Assembly (NCBI GenBank): GCA_019096155.1
Contig: JAHCVI010000003.1
Span: 930,001 to 994,000 of the forward strand
Source of the DNA: Staphylotrichum longicolle
Lineage: Eukaryota > Ascomycota > Sordariomycetes > Sordariales > Chaetomiaceae
Direction of reading: 5' to 3'
DNA length: 64,000 bases
Below, piece by piece: positions 10,338 to 21,781 of the stretch. The translations under genes and the position numbers were made by a program. Below the pieces are notes generated by a model. The model was given only the letters and a program-made list of their open reading frames with translations, was not told where the DNA came from and did not search any database. Positions within the stretch are counted from its first letter, which is position 1. Each line of letters opens with the position of its first letter.

Positions 10338-11471
10338 ATGGCGGCGCCAGCAACTCTTCCAGCACTGCTGGACTCCCTTACCAAGTCCCTGACCTCGACG
10401 TCTGAAGCAGCACCGAAACTGGACAATATCGAGCTTCCTAAAGATGGCATCTCGCTGCTCGACGTCAAGAACGAGCTCCTGCTCTCGTACCTCCAGAATC
10501 TTGTCTTTCTCATCCTCTTGAAATTGCGACAGGCGAAGAATGGTGGCGCAGATGGCGAGACGGACGACCAGAGCCTCGACGACCTTGTTGTCTCCAAGCT
10601 GGTCGAGCTCAGACTGTACCTGGAGAAGGGCGCACGGCCATTAGAAGACAAGCTCCGGTTCCAGATCGACAAGGTACTCCGTGCAGCCGACGACGCGGAG
10701 CGCAACGCAAAGGCCGCAGAAGAAGCCGCCAAGGCGAACGGCCACGGGTCTGCCTCCGAGTCCGAGTCGGGCAGTGAGGCAGGCGATTCCGACGACGAGG
10801 AGGATGGGCAAGACGGCACGGTGGACGGGCGCAAGATTGCGGATCTCCAACATCGCCCCAACCTGGCCGGGTTCCAGCGCCCTGCTGCTGCGACATACGT
10901 CGGCAAGGAAAGGGACGCCTCGGGTGTGTACCGGCCGCCCAAGATCGCGCCCGTCGTGATGCCGACTACCGAACGGCGCGAGAAGACGGACCGCAGGCCG
11001 ATCAAGTCGGCCACGCTCGACGAGTTCATTGCCGACGAAATGTCGACTGCGCCCATCGCCGAGCCCAGCATCGGCACCACGATTGTGAACTTTGGCCGGC
11101 GGACCAAGACGGCGTCGGAGCGGCGCAAGGAGGACGAGCGGCGCGAGTTCGAAGAAAAGAACTTTGTCCGTCTCCCCAAGGAGAGCAAGAAGGACCGCGC
11201 CAAGGCGGCCAGGCAGGAAGGCCGCAGTGGGCGGATGAACTTTGGTGGCGAGGAGTGGAGAGACCTCAGCGAGGGTGTGGACAGGATCGCCCGGTTGACC
11301 AAGGGCAGGAGCTCAGGGGGTGGCACCAAGGCGTTGCTCGAAAAGAGCCGCAAGAGAGGTATCGACACCATGGATGGGCCGCGCGGAAGCGGGGCGAACA
11401 TGGGCGAGAGGTATCAGAAACGGCTCAAGGTTCTGGGAGGCGGGCGAGGCACAAGAGGCAAGGGGAGGTAG
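10338..11471 (+). CDS. LCP5: LCP5: U3 snoRNP / SSU processome protein (neuroguidin family)
   Basis: Lcp5 is a nucleolar Sas10/Utp3-domain protein needed for early 18S rRNA cleavages. It is a single exon of 377 residues from the ATG at 10338. Residues 35-130 hold the Sas10/Utp3 fold, with ISLLDVKNELLLSYLQNL followed by LVELRLYLEKGARPLEDKLRFQIDK, which is the family hallmark. A Ser/Glu/Asp-rich acidic linker follows. The C-terminal half carries GVYRPPKIAPVVMP and a Lys/Arg-rich tail with LPKESKKDRAK and a Gly-Arg end (GGGRGTRGKGR), typical of nucleolar RNA-binding proteins. I start at 10338 because residues upstream do not resemble the family. It is convergent with the FMO gene, with stops only 169 nt apart. 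Confidence 0.93.
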   Translation: MAAPATLPALLDSLTKSLTSTSEAAPKLDNIELPKDGISLLDVKNELLLSYLQNLVFLILLKLRQAKNGGADGETDDQSLDDLVVSKLVELRLYLEKGARPLEDKLRFQIDKVLRAADDAERNAKAAEEAAKANGHGSASESESGSEAGDSDDEEDGQDGTVDGRKIADLQHRPNLAGFQRPAAATYVGKERDASGVYRPPKIAPVVMPTTERREKTDRRPIKSATLDEFIADEMSTAPIAEPSIGTTIVNFGRRTKTASERRKEDERREFEEKNFVRLPKESKKDRAKAARQEGRSGRMNFGGEEWRDLSEGVDRIARLTKGRSSGGGTKALLEKSRKRGIDTMDGPRGSGANMGERYQKRLKVLGGGRGTRGKGR

Positions 11472-11640
11472 AGCAATGGACGTCAGGCAAAATACGAACT
11501 TGGCTATCTGTCGGCTCCCATCAAATCTTATGATTGTTGTTTTGATGCCGCACCCACCCATACCAATTCCCATGTCAATTTTTATGACCCGTCCACTAAC
11601 AAGAACGGGACCGACCTCTTGACGCTCTCCAGCTCCTTAC

Positions 11641-13187
11641 TCAAAAACTTGCACCGACATCCTCCCCTCTGGTCTCATCACCGCTCGCTCCCAATCCGTT
11701 GCGGATCCTATCCTCAGCGGCGACCACATGCTTCGGCAGCATGAACCCCAAGCCAAAGAAGACAAACAGCGCCCACTTCCAGCGGAACGGGTTGAACGCG
11801 ACGCAAAACGCAAACCACCACACCAGCTCGAGATACGTAAAGAACTCGAACGGCCCCGTCGGCGCCGCCATCTTGAGCACCCGCGTCATGTCAATCCACC
11901 GCTTCATCCAGAAGGGGCTCGGCCGCGTCAGGGGGTCCACAAGAAACATGAGCAGGATCCTAGTGTAGATCCCAATGTGCCAGTTCCCCACCGTCCCGAT
12001 GGCGTTCATGTACGTGCAGTTGATGCACGAGACGGATGGGTGGTTGGGGGGAAAAGTCTGCAGGTACCAGTTGGGCGGGTCGTACGGCTTGGCGAAGCAC
12101 GTCTCGGGGAGGAAGTCGAGCTTGGGGCGGGCGAACCCCGTCGCCATGACCACGACGTCGCCCTCGATCTCGTCGGGAGTGCCCTGCCCGCCCGCGGGCA
12201 CCCCCCTGGCGCGGCGGTTGACGCGCACGCCGCGCTCGGTGAAGCCCTCGATGTCGCAGCGCACCCACTCGGCCGTCTTGGAGCGGAGCTTGTCCATGAT
12301 GTCCGAGTTGACCATGGGCGTGTCGGTGAAGAGGCCCTTGCCGGCGGGCGCGAGGTCCTCGAGGTCGCGGTAAAACATCTTGCGGAGGAGGAGCTCAGGG
12401 ATCCAGCTCAGCAGGGTCTCTTGGCCGAAGATGTTGAGGGCGAGGAGCATGTTCCAGAGGGGGTTGCGCGGGATGATCCACTTGTCGCTGCGCGCGAGGA
12501 TGTAGATCTTTTTGGCACCCTCGGAGTGGGCGAACTCGAGCGCCTCGACGGCGCTGGCGCCGCCGCCGATGATGATCATGGTCTTGTCCTTGGCGGAGCA
12601 GGCGCCGGTCAGCCGGCTCGAGTGGTGGATCTCGCCCTGGAAGGTGTCCATGCCCGGCATGTGCGGGATCTTGGGCTCGCCGCAGGTGCCGATGGCGGCG
12701 ATGACGCCGTCGAAGCGGCCGAGGGACGGGTCATTGACGATCCAGCGGCCCTTGTCGTCCTGGAAGACGCGCTCGATCTTGGTGTCGAAGCGGGTGCGGC
12801 GGTCGAGCCCGTAGCGGCGCCACAGCTCGCGGACCTGGCTGAGGATCTGCTGGCGGTCGGGGTAGCGCTCCACTTGGGAGGGGTGGAAGCGGTACATGAT
12901 GGAGTGGATCTGCAGGGCGGACGTGTTGTTGACCTTGCTCCAGATGCCGCCGAGGTCTCCTCGCTGCCGGCCTCGAAGATGGTCACGTCGAAGCCGTGCC
13001 CGATGCAGTGCGCCGCGCTCGTCACGCCGGTAATGCCGGCCGATGACGGCAATCCTCGGTCGGCCTAGGCGGGTGCTAGGGCCCGGAGGGTAGGGCGAGA
13101 GGATCTTGTCTGTGAGCCATTGGAAGAGCTGGTAGAGGAAGAGGAAGGGGTGGAGGAGGGGTTGTACGGCCCCGATTCAGACCCCAT
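11641..13187 (-). CDS. Flavin-containing monooxygenase-like protein, frame-broken at N-terminus
   Basis: It resembles FAD/NADPH-dependent FMO-type monooxygenases. The frame from about 12957 to 11641 is intact and includes WSKVNNTSALQIHSIMYRFHP, the FMO-type FQGEIHHSSRL, the NADPH-site GGGASAVEALE and VVVMATGFARPKLDFLP, ending in a hydrophobic region. The N-terminal 75 or so codons are recognisable but spread over all three frames: MGSESGPYNP from the ATG at 13187, then LYQLFQWLTDKI...PRIAVIG, then GITGVTSAAHCIGHGFDVTIFEAGS, then DLGGIWSKV. This implies about -1, -2 and -1 base near 13155, 13040 and 12958; the second falls in the FAD-binding GxGxxG motif. Substrate unknown. It is either an assembly problem or a pseudogene. 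Confidence 0.8.
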
Positions 13188-13592
13188 TTTCTTTTTCGTT
13201 GTTTTCTCACTGACGAGCTTTTGGAATGTCTCATTCAGCTATCTTGCAGGAGGGACGAGAGACATTAAATACGATATCGGTGCTCTTTTTTTATCTTTTC
13301 AGAGTTGATCTGCACCGTTGAGGCTCCTCCTGTCCCTGCCAAGCCTGTGTGAGCACATCAGTCATGACGTCACGCAACGATGCTCGTTTGTGGCATGTGA
13401 AAGCAGTCGACGGCAACCTCCGTTGCATCCGACATCAACCGACCGATTAATGAAATCGCTTCAAGAACGTGGTATCGATCGCTTGTACATCCGGTTTTAC
13501 CCCTCAAAGCGCCGAGGATATGATCTGATGACGGGTCGCTGACTGTGTCCATATTCACATCCCTTGATCAGCATTGTTTAGGTACTCATCAG

Positions 13593-15073
13593 AGGCTTTT
13601 CACCATAAGCGCGGAAGAATTCCTCGCAGACGCCGAAAGCGGCGCGGTGGCTGTGGACTGCCATGATCAAGTGTTGCGGATAGCATTTATCTATCTGGAT
13701 GAGGGGTTGTGGGAGGGCAACGGCGTGTTCGATGTCGTGGAGAAGCTGCACGCGCACGGGTGGTCCTTCGGTGAGGGGGAGCTGAGGTTCAATCGGTACC
13801 TAGGTTTACGATCCCCAATTTATATGACCGTAGAAGAAAGACGAAGGAGAAGAAGATAAACGAACGATAACTGACAAGTGTTACAAAGCACCTTGGATAT
13901 CTTCTACCTCGCCCAGCTCGCCGCAGCCATCTACCGCTCCTCCGCCCAACTCACCGGCGCCTTCCCGTCCCCCTCCGACTTCCCCGCCTTCTACGCCGCG
14001 CACGCCGACCTCCTCCACCCCGCAGCATGGCGCGCCTACTACACCCCGGCCTTCCTCGCCCACCCGACAACAGCCCGCTTCTACCGCCTCCCCAACCTCC
14101 GCGACCTGCCCGACTCCTCCTCCCCGCTCGGCGCGCCGCGCCCGAACCTCCCCGCCGCCGCCGGCCCGCACGCCACGAAACTCCCGCGCTGGGCCTACGG
14201 CGTCGCGCGCACCCGCCGCAGACAGCCGCCGTCGTCCCTCCCGCGCGGGACGCTCACCCGCCTCGCCCTGCGCACGCTCGAGGCGACGACCGCACGCCTG
14301 CGCGCGACCCACCCCGGCGCGCAGCCCTACTCGGAGACGCAGGCGCGCTTTTGGCTCGAGCACATGACGCTCGGCGACTTGCCCGCCGGGCCGTCCGCCG
14401 GATCATGCTCCACCACCACCACCACCACCAAGGAGGCGTGGGGGCCGAACCGCTTCGGTGTGCTGGTCGCGCAGGGCCGGATCGATGTGTTTGCGTGGGA
14501 GGAGCGGTACTCGGCACGGCTGTGGGAGGCGAGTGCGGCAGTGGGTAGTAGGAGGTCGCAGAGCCGGATCTGGAGGTGGATGGTACGTGGAAGAGTAGTG
14601 TGCAGTGGTGCGGATGCCGGATGGCGGGATAGGAGTGCAGGCGTGGTGCAGGGGTGGGAGGAGGAGGTGGGGAGTGAGGAGGAGGTGGAGTTTTTGGCGG
14701 CTGTTGCAGTGAGGAGACGGCTGGGGTGGGGGTGGGGGAGTTGGATTTTGGGGTGCGGTCGCACATGGTTTTGGGAGCGATGCGGGCTGCGATCATGGAG
14801 GGGAGGAGAGGGAGGTTTTGCTGCAGGAGATGGAGAGGGATGGCGGGCAAGGGGAGGATTGCGGAGGATAGGGCCGGGAGGTGGCTGAGGGAGGTTTTGG
14901 CGGTCGTGGAGCCGTATGTGAGGATGTGGGAGGGTGTGTGGCCTGGTACGGAGGAGAGGGGGGAGGTGCTGCGGCGGATCCTGGCCGAGAATGGGCAGCT
15001 CTTTGCAAGATGGCAGGTTTCGCCGCGGTTGAAGGAGAAGGAGTTTAGTTTTGAGCTAGGTGCGAGGGAGTAG
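13593..15073 (+). CDS. Uncharacterised fungal protein, incomplete model
   Basis: I recognise no domain. A conserved-looking exon encodes AEEFLADAESGAVAVDCHDQVLRIAFIYL, ends with a donor at 13796 (TCG|gtacct) and joins an acceptor at 13889 (acaaag|C), giving FNRTLDIFYLAQLAAAIYRSS in phase. A long Ala/Pro/Arg-rich region follows to about 14580, with FWLEHMTLGDL and WGPNRFGVLVAQGRIDVFAWEERY. A possible intron starts at 14583 (gtacgt). Downstream, LDFGVRSHMVLGAMRAAIMEG and REVLAVVEPYVRMWEGVWPGTEE lie in a frame different from the preceding EEEVEFLAAVAVRRR, so one or more bases are lost or a splice is unresolved in the G-rich stretch 14705-14850. The true first exon with its ATG was not found; 13593 is only the first supported acceptor. 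Stop at 15071-15073. Confidence 0.6.
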
Positions 15074-15233
15074 CCCTATTCGAATACCTATTAAAGTCAA
15101 TGGCGAGGCCATGGTATAACTTGTTTGAATTATATATATTTACGTGCATAACAGAAGCAAGAATAATGTACAAACTACAAACGAAATCAAGTCATGTCTT
15201 GTACCTTATCCAACCTCTTTCCAAAACACCCCT

Positions 15234-17627
15234 TTAAGCCCTCGGATCCCAGTTGCTGTCCACCTGATCCAACAAATTCAACTTCTTGACCACATCCGCG
15301 CCCAAAATCTTATCCAGCGGCACAAACTTGAAGCTCGCCTCCGCGCTCGTCCCCTTGCCCCCAGGCAACTCATTCGCATCATCATGCACCACCACCAACC
15401 CCTTGGGGAACTTGTCCCCCAGCCCCGTCCCGACCGCCGCGATGCCATCCGTGTTGGTCACCGCGTCCACCTCCCCGTTCCGCCCGACCCCGATCGTAAA
15501 CGTCATGACGAACTTGTGCGGCGCCTTGCGCCGGTACACATTGTACGCGCTCACGCCCTGGTTCGACACGAGGATGTACCCTTCGTCCCTGGTCTTGCCA
15601 AACACCATAGTCACGCCCTCGACGTCGGCGCGCAGGTGGCCGTCGCCCACCGTCGCGACCGCCACGCCCGTGGGCTTGGGGTCCGCCGGCTCCGCGTCGT
15701 ACCGCCACAGCGCGTGCGGCTCCTCGCCGATGAAGATCCACCCGTTCTGCTCGTCCGTCACGCACCCCTCGACCTGGCCGCCGGACCCGGCGTGGAAGTC
15801 GCGCACGAGGGTCGTCACGAGGGTGCCGTCGGCGGTGGCGGTCAGTTCGTACTGGAGGTATTGAGAGGTCTTGGCGTTGACGAAGAGGTACTGCTTGCCC
15901 GTGGTCGGGGAGCGGTAGGTGCAGGAGCCGTAGACCTTGTACTTGGGCAAGGTGGGCTGGATGCCGCCGGGGATGGTGGCGAGGGTGCCGTTGGGGAGAA
16001 TCTCAAAGAGGCTTTTGTTGAGGGCAGGGTTAGTTTGAGAGATCGTTCTAGAGTGGTGGTGGGAGTGCTTACCAGAGAGTATTGTCGCCGCGGCAGGCGG
16101 CGTACGCGAGATCGATCTTACGCGACCCGGCTTGGAAGTTGTAGATGACGTCGACGTTGTTCGGCTCGGCGGCAGGGAGGGTTTCAAGCAGCTTTCCGGA
16201 CAGGTCAAAGACACCAAGGCCGGCACCTTGCGTCGACTTGGTCGTGGTGATGATGCGGGACTGGCCGCGGTCGGTGGGCGAGATCCAGATGGCCGGGTCG
16301 TCGCCGTCACCGCCGTTGGCTTCCGTCTCGGTCACGGGCTGAACGACGACAAAGGAGCAGTGCAGGCCGCCCCAGCCGGCGTCGCACTTGCACTCGTTCG
16401 GACCGACACACTTGCCATGGCCGGAGCAGTTGTCCTCGCAGGTGTTGGCCTTGCAGTTCTTGCCCTGGAAGCCCGCAAAGCACGAGCACTCGATTCCTTT
16501 GCCGTTCTTGGTGCAGAACCCGTTGTCCGAGCAGGCGCTGCAGATGGGCGACGACTTGGCGCATCCAACGGCGGGGTCATACTTGGTGTTGACCTTCAAG
16601 CCGAGGGTTTGGATCGCCCCGTCCAGAGAGCTGACGCCAAAGGCCTTGACATCCTCGGCTTCGATGGCGTATGTGAGGACACCGCTGGGGTACTTGGAGG
16701 TAGCGCCTTGGTAAAGACCGAGCCCCTGGATTTCAATGTCCTCGTGGCCGGTGAGCTTGAGGTTGCCGAGGAGGTTGAAGGGCGGGGCATAGACAGCCAC
16801 AGTGTCCTTCATGGCCACGAAGAGGTAGTCAACGCCAGCAGTGGCCGAGACGTAGACAGCCACGCCGGTCACGTCGTCCTCGGCCTCGCCAATTTTGCTG
16901 ATGGCAGGGGCGGCGGTAGATTCGGTCAGGTTGAAGACATAGACGTCCTTGTCGTCATCTGCCGACACAAACATCTTGCCCAGGGAAGGCGAGGTGGCGC
17001 AGCCGGAAGCCTCTACGGGGATAGGGAAGCTTTGGACCTGCGGTTCATGTGAGCCGAGATGGACACTGTTTTCCTGCAAAGAAGGCTCACCTCGACAAAC
17101 TTGGCATGGTCGTAGTCACCACCACGGTGCTCCTTTCGAACGAGGAAGACCTTGCCCTCGTTCTTGCCAAAAAGGTAGACGTAGTCATTGCCGGTCGGGC
17201 TCTTCCACGAGCACAGCGCCGACCAGTCTCCGAGAACGGTGGTCTGCGCCGACTTTACCTCCTTGTAGTCGGGCAGCTCCCACCCGCGAAGGGTGGAGTC
17301 CGGTTGGGCAATGCTGACGGCGAGGCCCGCGGCCTTCTTGCCATCCCGGCCGTGGATGGTGGTCACGAGCTTGGTTCTGCGGCCCGGAGTCTCGGCGTGG
17401 GCTTGGGTCAGGGGCGAGCCCGAGTCGATGTTCCAGGCCAGCCAGCCGCCGGTAGCGGCGCTGCCGTCGTTGCCGAGCACGAGCGGCGTCTTGCCGTAGT
17501 AGACGGCCGACCAGTCCGATTCGGTCTCGGCAGTCAAGGCCGAGACGGGGATGTCGACGTCAGCGGCGGACGCGCCGACTGACAGGGCGAGCAGCGCTGC
17601 CGCAGTCAGACGCCGTGAGAATCCCAT
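15234..17627 (-). CDS. Secreted beta-propeller phytase with two propellers and EGF-like linker
   Basis: Beta-propeller phytases release phosphate from inositol hexakisphosphate and need calcium. Exons on the minus strand: 17627-17091, 17037-16073 and 16011-15234 (introns 53 and 61 nt), giving 759 residues with no frame break. Residues 1-22 are a signal peptide (MGFSRRLTAAALLALSVGASA). Residues about 23-330 form a degenerate first propeller. Residues about 345-415 contain two EGF-like modules, rich in Cys (ICSACSDNGFC, then CEDNCSGHGKC and CKCDAGWGGLHC). The second propeller carries the catalytic-type signatures GDGDDPAIWISP, then TTKSTQGAGLGVFDLSGK and PNNVDVIYNF, later GQVEGCVTDE and GVGRNGEVDAV. 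The first propeller lacks DDPAIW, so activity most likely resides in the second. It is probably an extracellular phosphate-scavenging enzyme. Confidence 0.9.
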
Positions 17628-18999
17628 GGCGGTGGTGTTGTGGTCAACAAACGAGAGACAGGGGTTGAAGTCGGATGAACCAAAAGTGTCCGCCCACGGC
17701 AGTGCACAGATGGGGTTGCAGCCGTGGGCGGGATAGAGTGCCATTTTATGAATCCTCGCTGTCGCTCCGAGCCATCGGGGATTCGAGCTTGCTTCTCAAT
17801 GCCCAGATTCGCACCTCCATCCAAACCATGCCATCGCTGAATGCCAAGAATCCCATCAAAGACCAAATTAGTGCGTCCTTCCCAGGAGGTTCACCGACGC
17901 CTCCACGCCCAGAAGTGTGTTCGACGTGTTCGGCATACAATGCAGTCGGCGCGTGCTTGCAACCCTCCCGTCAATTGGTCGGCAGTTGGACGTGCTTGGA
18001 CGTGGTGTGCAAGGAACAAGCGCCTAGCGGGAGGGGCCGCTGCAAGCGGAGCCTGGTCCGCGCCCTTCCAGGAGAGCTGAGCACGTGGGCCGACCCAGTG
18101 TATTTCAGGCACCCTTCGATTTTCCCACCCATCCGGACTCTGGCAGGCTCATTTCCAGTCCCAGCTAACCCTCACACTAAAGTTAGCTTGTGATTAGGTG
18201 GTATCGGTAAACCGACCGGTTGCCATTCCTCAACAACAACCCACCTGTGAGGTGCCGTAGGTTTACCGAGACCGAGATGTCCGACGCATCATCCCACGTG
18301 CTTGACTTCCAACATCGGCTCTTTGCGCAATCTTGCCATCCCTTATCTTGGGGATGTTTGGGGTTGAAAGTGAACCCAGACTTTCCACGTTGGTCACAAT
18401 TGATGCTGTTTTGAGTGGCTAGCGCAAAACTTACAAGGTACCTTACCCAGTCTGACGGTTCCTGATCATTAGGTACCTGATTCTCCACATCAGGTCGATT
18501 TGAAGGCCTGTTGCAGTTGGCCGTCACAGCTTCTCCGTTTCCCAATCTTCTGTTTGTTGGCCGCTCCTCTGTGTCCTCACCAGGGTACCTAGTGTTTCTG
18601 CACTTTGGAGTCTGGAAGATTGCAGAGGCAGAGACACGGGCCCCTCACAGCCCTGGGTCACGGCTAACCGTGGTTTGCTGCATTCTGCTGCATCAGTGGT
18701 GCATGTTGCCGTTGAGCCCAAACGAGGAGAAGCCAGTTCGTCCAATTGAAGCTGGTTCCAAACGCCCAACCAGGTCACGAACACCGAAAGTGGATGGAGA
18801 CCCAACATTGAGGCCTACAACGGAAACGAAGAGCAAGTTGTCGAATTGATAGACCAAGCAAGACTCAAGTACCTATATAGGTCGTATGGTATCCTTCTTC
18901 AACGCGCCTGCACCTGTGTGTCTGCATTATCACTCCCATCACAGTGGTTCCAGAAGTCGATCTCGAAGCAATCCACTCAACATCCCCTCATCGAACAAC
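17628..18999. other. Intergenic, no supported gene
   Basis: It is 1.37 kb between the phytase start and the AAA gene start, so it contains both upstream regions. Short ORFs occur on both strands but none has domain-like content. Confidence 0.45.
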
Positions 19000-21109
19000 A
19001 TGAAATGGAAGCCTAAGGTCAAGCAGGTGGTCGACGAGACTGGGTGCGACCGGTCCAGGGCCATGTCACTGTTGGACGTAAATCTTGTCCCGGTTTCCAG
19101 AATCTAACCGTCTCTTCTATGTGGTGCTGACACAACAAGAAACACAATGGCGACGTCCAGGCTGCCATTGACGAGCAACTCAAAGAGAACAACTGGGACT
19201 TCACACTCCCCCAGCTTCCTGCGCCGTCGAACCTGGCCAGCTGCCTTCCACCTGCAAGACCCGGGGCGTATGTCACCAACAACTCATCACTGTCAAGCTA
19301 CTCGTACACATCCACCGGCCTCGACGATGATTTTGGGTTCAGTCTGCGTGATCTGATTGGCGCCATTCAAGGGGAAACGCCGTGCAACACCATCCGAGCG
19401 TACCTGACTCACTTCAGCGAGAAGATGGGATCAAGAACCTTTACGGAGCGCTTGAATAAGACGATTGACGGATACCCGGCCATCTTCTTCGTTGTTGCCA
19501 CAGGCAAAGCAGAAATGGTCAAGCTCTGGGCCTGCTACGCTGGAATCGTCGATCAAACATACCGCCGAGTACCTGTCCTCGGCTTTGCCATTGCCCTGTG
19601 CCAATCCTTCCGAAAAGATGGGCCATTAGTCGTCAAAACCCTGTTGAGCCTAGGGTGGTCGGTTAATACCATTCCACAAGCATTTTATGCCCCGCTCCAG
19701 CGCGACCTCCCGGATGACGGCCCCCCCGAGGCGGAGCTTGCTGACCTGGACGACGACAACAAGGCGTGGTGTGTTCCGGCCATTCGGAGGCGCATTGCGA
19801 GGGCACTGAACTTTAGCTTCACGGTGCGATATGACCTCTACTGTGCGTCTCGGGAACGGGCGGTGTCGGGCGCCATCAAACAAGTCTTCCAAGTCCACAA
19901 GGCGGGCGAGCTGCTCGGCATCCGTTATTTTCTTGTAGGACAGGGACCAGCATGCGACCTCTTGATTGAGCGTTTTATGGTGTGAGTGTGCTTTGCCACT
20001 GACTCGAACCATACTGCAACATGCTGATCTGTGTTTGTGGTTCGCAGCCATCTCGCCTTGCCTACCAATCGGCCACTTGTCCTGCTCTTTGCAGGTCCAA
20101 GTGGCCATGGCAAGACGGAATTGGCCCAAAATCTTGGCCGTTTGCTCTCCTTGAGTCTCCAGGGTGTGGACTGTACCCACCTCGCCCACGAGACCGATCT
20201 CTTCGGTCCTTGGCCCCCGTATGAGGGGTGGGAAAATGGCTCGGTTGTGAACAACTACCTGAGTAGCTACAACGATCGACGCTGCATTGTGTTTATGGAT
20301 GAATTTGAGAAGACCAAGGATAAGGTCCGAGAAGCACTTCTCGTACCTTTCGACAGCGGTAAAGCTCGCCCTTCAGAGAATTCATGATTTCCAGAACCCT
20401 GCTCACTAACATTCATTACTTCAGGACTGTACCTTGACCGGCGAAACCGTGTTACAGTCAACTGTTCCAAAACTATCTGGGTTCTTGCAACAAATGCGTT
20501 TGACCAGATTATCCACGAGTTTTGCGACAATCACGGGGATATCCTCCTTGCCGACGACGGCTCCAAGGCGACAAAAGAACGAATTCGAACACTGACACGA
20601 AAGCTTTCCCGACAAATCCAAAAGGAGTCGCTCAACGTGTTTGGTGTGAGTAACCAGGTGGATAGTTCATCCACTAGGCTGAGACTTAACTTGTCAGTAT
20701 TCTGACCTCTTCCTCGTAGGCACCCCTCACGGGCCGGATTACCGACTTCATCCCTTTCCTGCCGTTCTCTCCCATCGAACAAGCAGCGGTGGCGGACAAG
20801 TGCATTGCTGAGCTTGGGCAAATGCTCGCCAATCCGATTGACGGCACCAAGGAGAGTGCCAGCTTCCGTCCTGTTGGCAACGTTGACCTCCAAGTAAAGC
20901 GTGCATATTCGGTCAACAAGGCGCTCGCGGAGCAGGGTTATGTCAAGGAACTTGGTGCTCGCAGCATCATGAACACGATTGATCGCGACATCAAGATGCC
21001 TCTTGTTGGAAGCTACCTTGCTTCGAGAGAGGATATTCATGAGAACCAGCCAGCAGGCAGCTTTGTCGTTGGGGTCGACGCTGAGTTGGGGGACGTGGAG
21101 GTTTCGTAG
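19000..21109 (+). CDS. UBA-like plus ClpB/Hsp100-type AAA+ ATPase
   Basis: Exons: 19000-19077, 19140-19981, 20048-20358, 20425-20646 and 20720-21109. Residues 1-45 look like a UBA/UBA-like helix bundle (KQVVDETGCDRSRAMSLLD, then KHNGDVQAAIDEQL). Residues about 90-300 are an unassigned helical region. From about 315 comes a ClpB D2-like AAA+ module: Walker A GPSGHGKTEL, a DLFGPWPPYEG segment, Walker B CIVFMDEFEKT, sensor 1 WVLATNAFD and a sensor-2-like ELGARSIMNTID. The last junction is out of phase by one: the run TTTT at 20640-20643 leaves exon 4 one base too long, and three T would give FG|APLTGRI in frame. There is no ClpB N-domain or second ATPase. It is probably a nuclear or cytoplasmic unfoldase-like protein; its substrate is unknown. 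Confidence 0.82.
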
Positions 21110-21781
21110 TGCAGCCTCGAGTCGTAGTAAGGCTGGAAATATTCAGAATGGATGACCTGCCAGCGGGCTGCTTGTCTTTGAGTGTGTTCCCTTGCGGTGT
21201 GTTTCGTTGCGGAACTGTGACAGTTCATTAGGTACCTTACCATTCCACCTCGGATAAGGTATCCTTACCCTCACGGATTGACTCTTCCATGATGTCCGGC
21301 AAGAGAATTGGGCGACAAGCATACCTTATATTCTCCGTTCTCCAAGAAAAAATCGCAGAGAGAATTAACTCTTTCCTTTACAGGCAGCTACAGTTTATGT
21401 GCGATTAGTATTACATCACATGTAATCTGCGTGATGCAAGGGGCTTGGACAGCGGCACCGTAGAACACTGCTCTCCTGCCTCAGCACATCCCATGACCCC
21501 AGCCTCTGCACACGGAATGTCGTTGTTTTAGTGATTGGGTGAGGAACATCCATAACCCCGCTACATCAACTTCAGAGCCAAGCACTTGCGAGTATCCAGG
21601 GGTAGTAAAACCGCATGACTGTGAAACACCAGACGTCTGGGATGGAACCTCCCCGTCAGCGACGCAGATCTCCCGGGGTTTCACCAACCGTTCAAAATAA
21701 TTCCCTCGACTTAGACTCTCTTTCCCTTGGTTCACAAAATCCAATTACATCTCGGGCCACTCCAAGCCGCCTTTTCCAACC
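21110..21781. other. Intergenic, AT-richer
   Basis: About 670 nt holding the AAA gene 3' end and the upstream region of the UstYa-like gene, both on the plus strand. No gene seen. Confidence 0.45.

Noticed and set aside
11728..13068. 446-codon plus-strand ORF
   Set aside because: Antisense of the FMO gene; composition is a shadow of GC-rich coding.
15144..17052. Two long plus-strand ORFs over the phytase
   Set aside because: Antisense to a well-supported spliced gene, no motifs.
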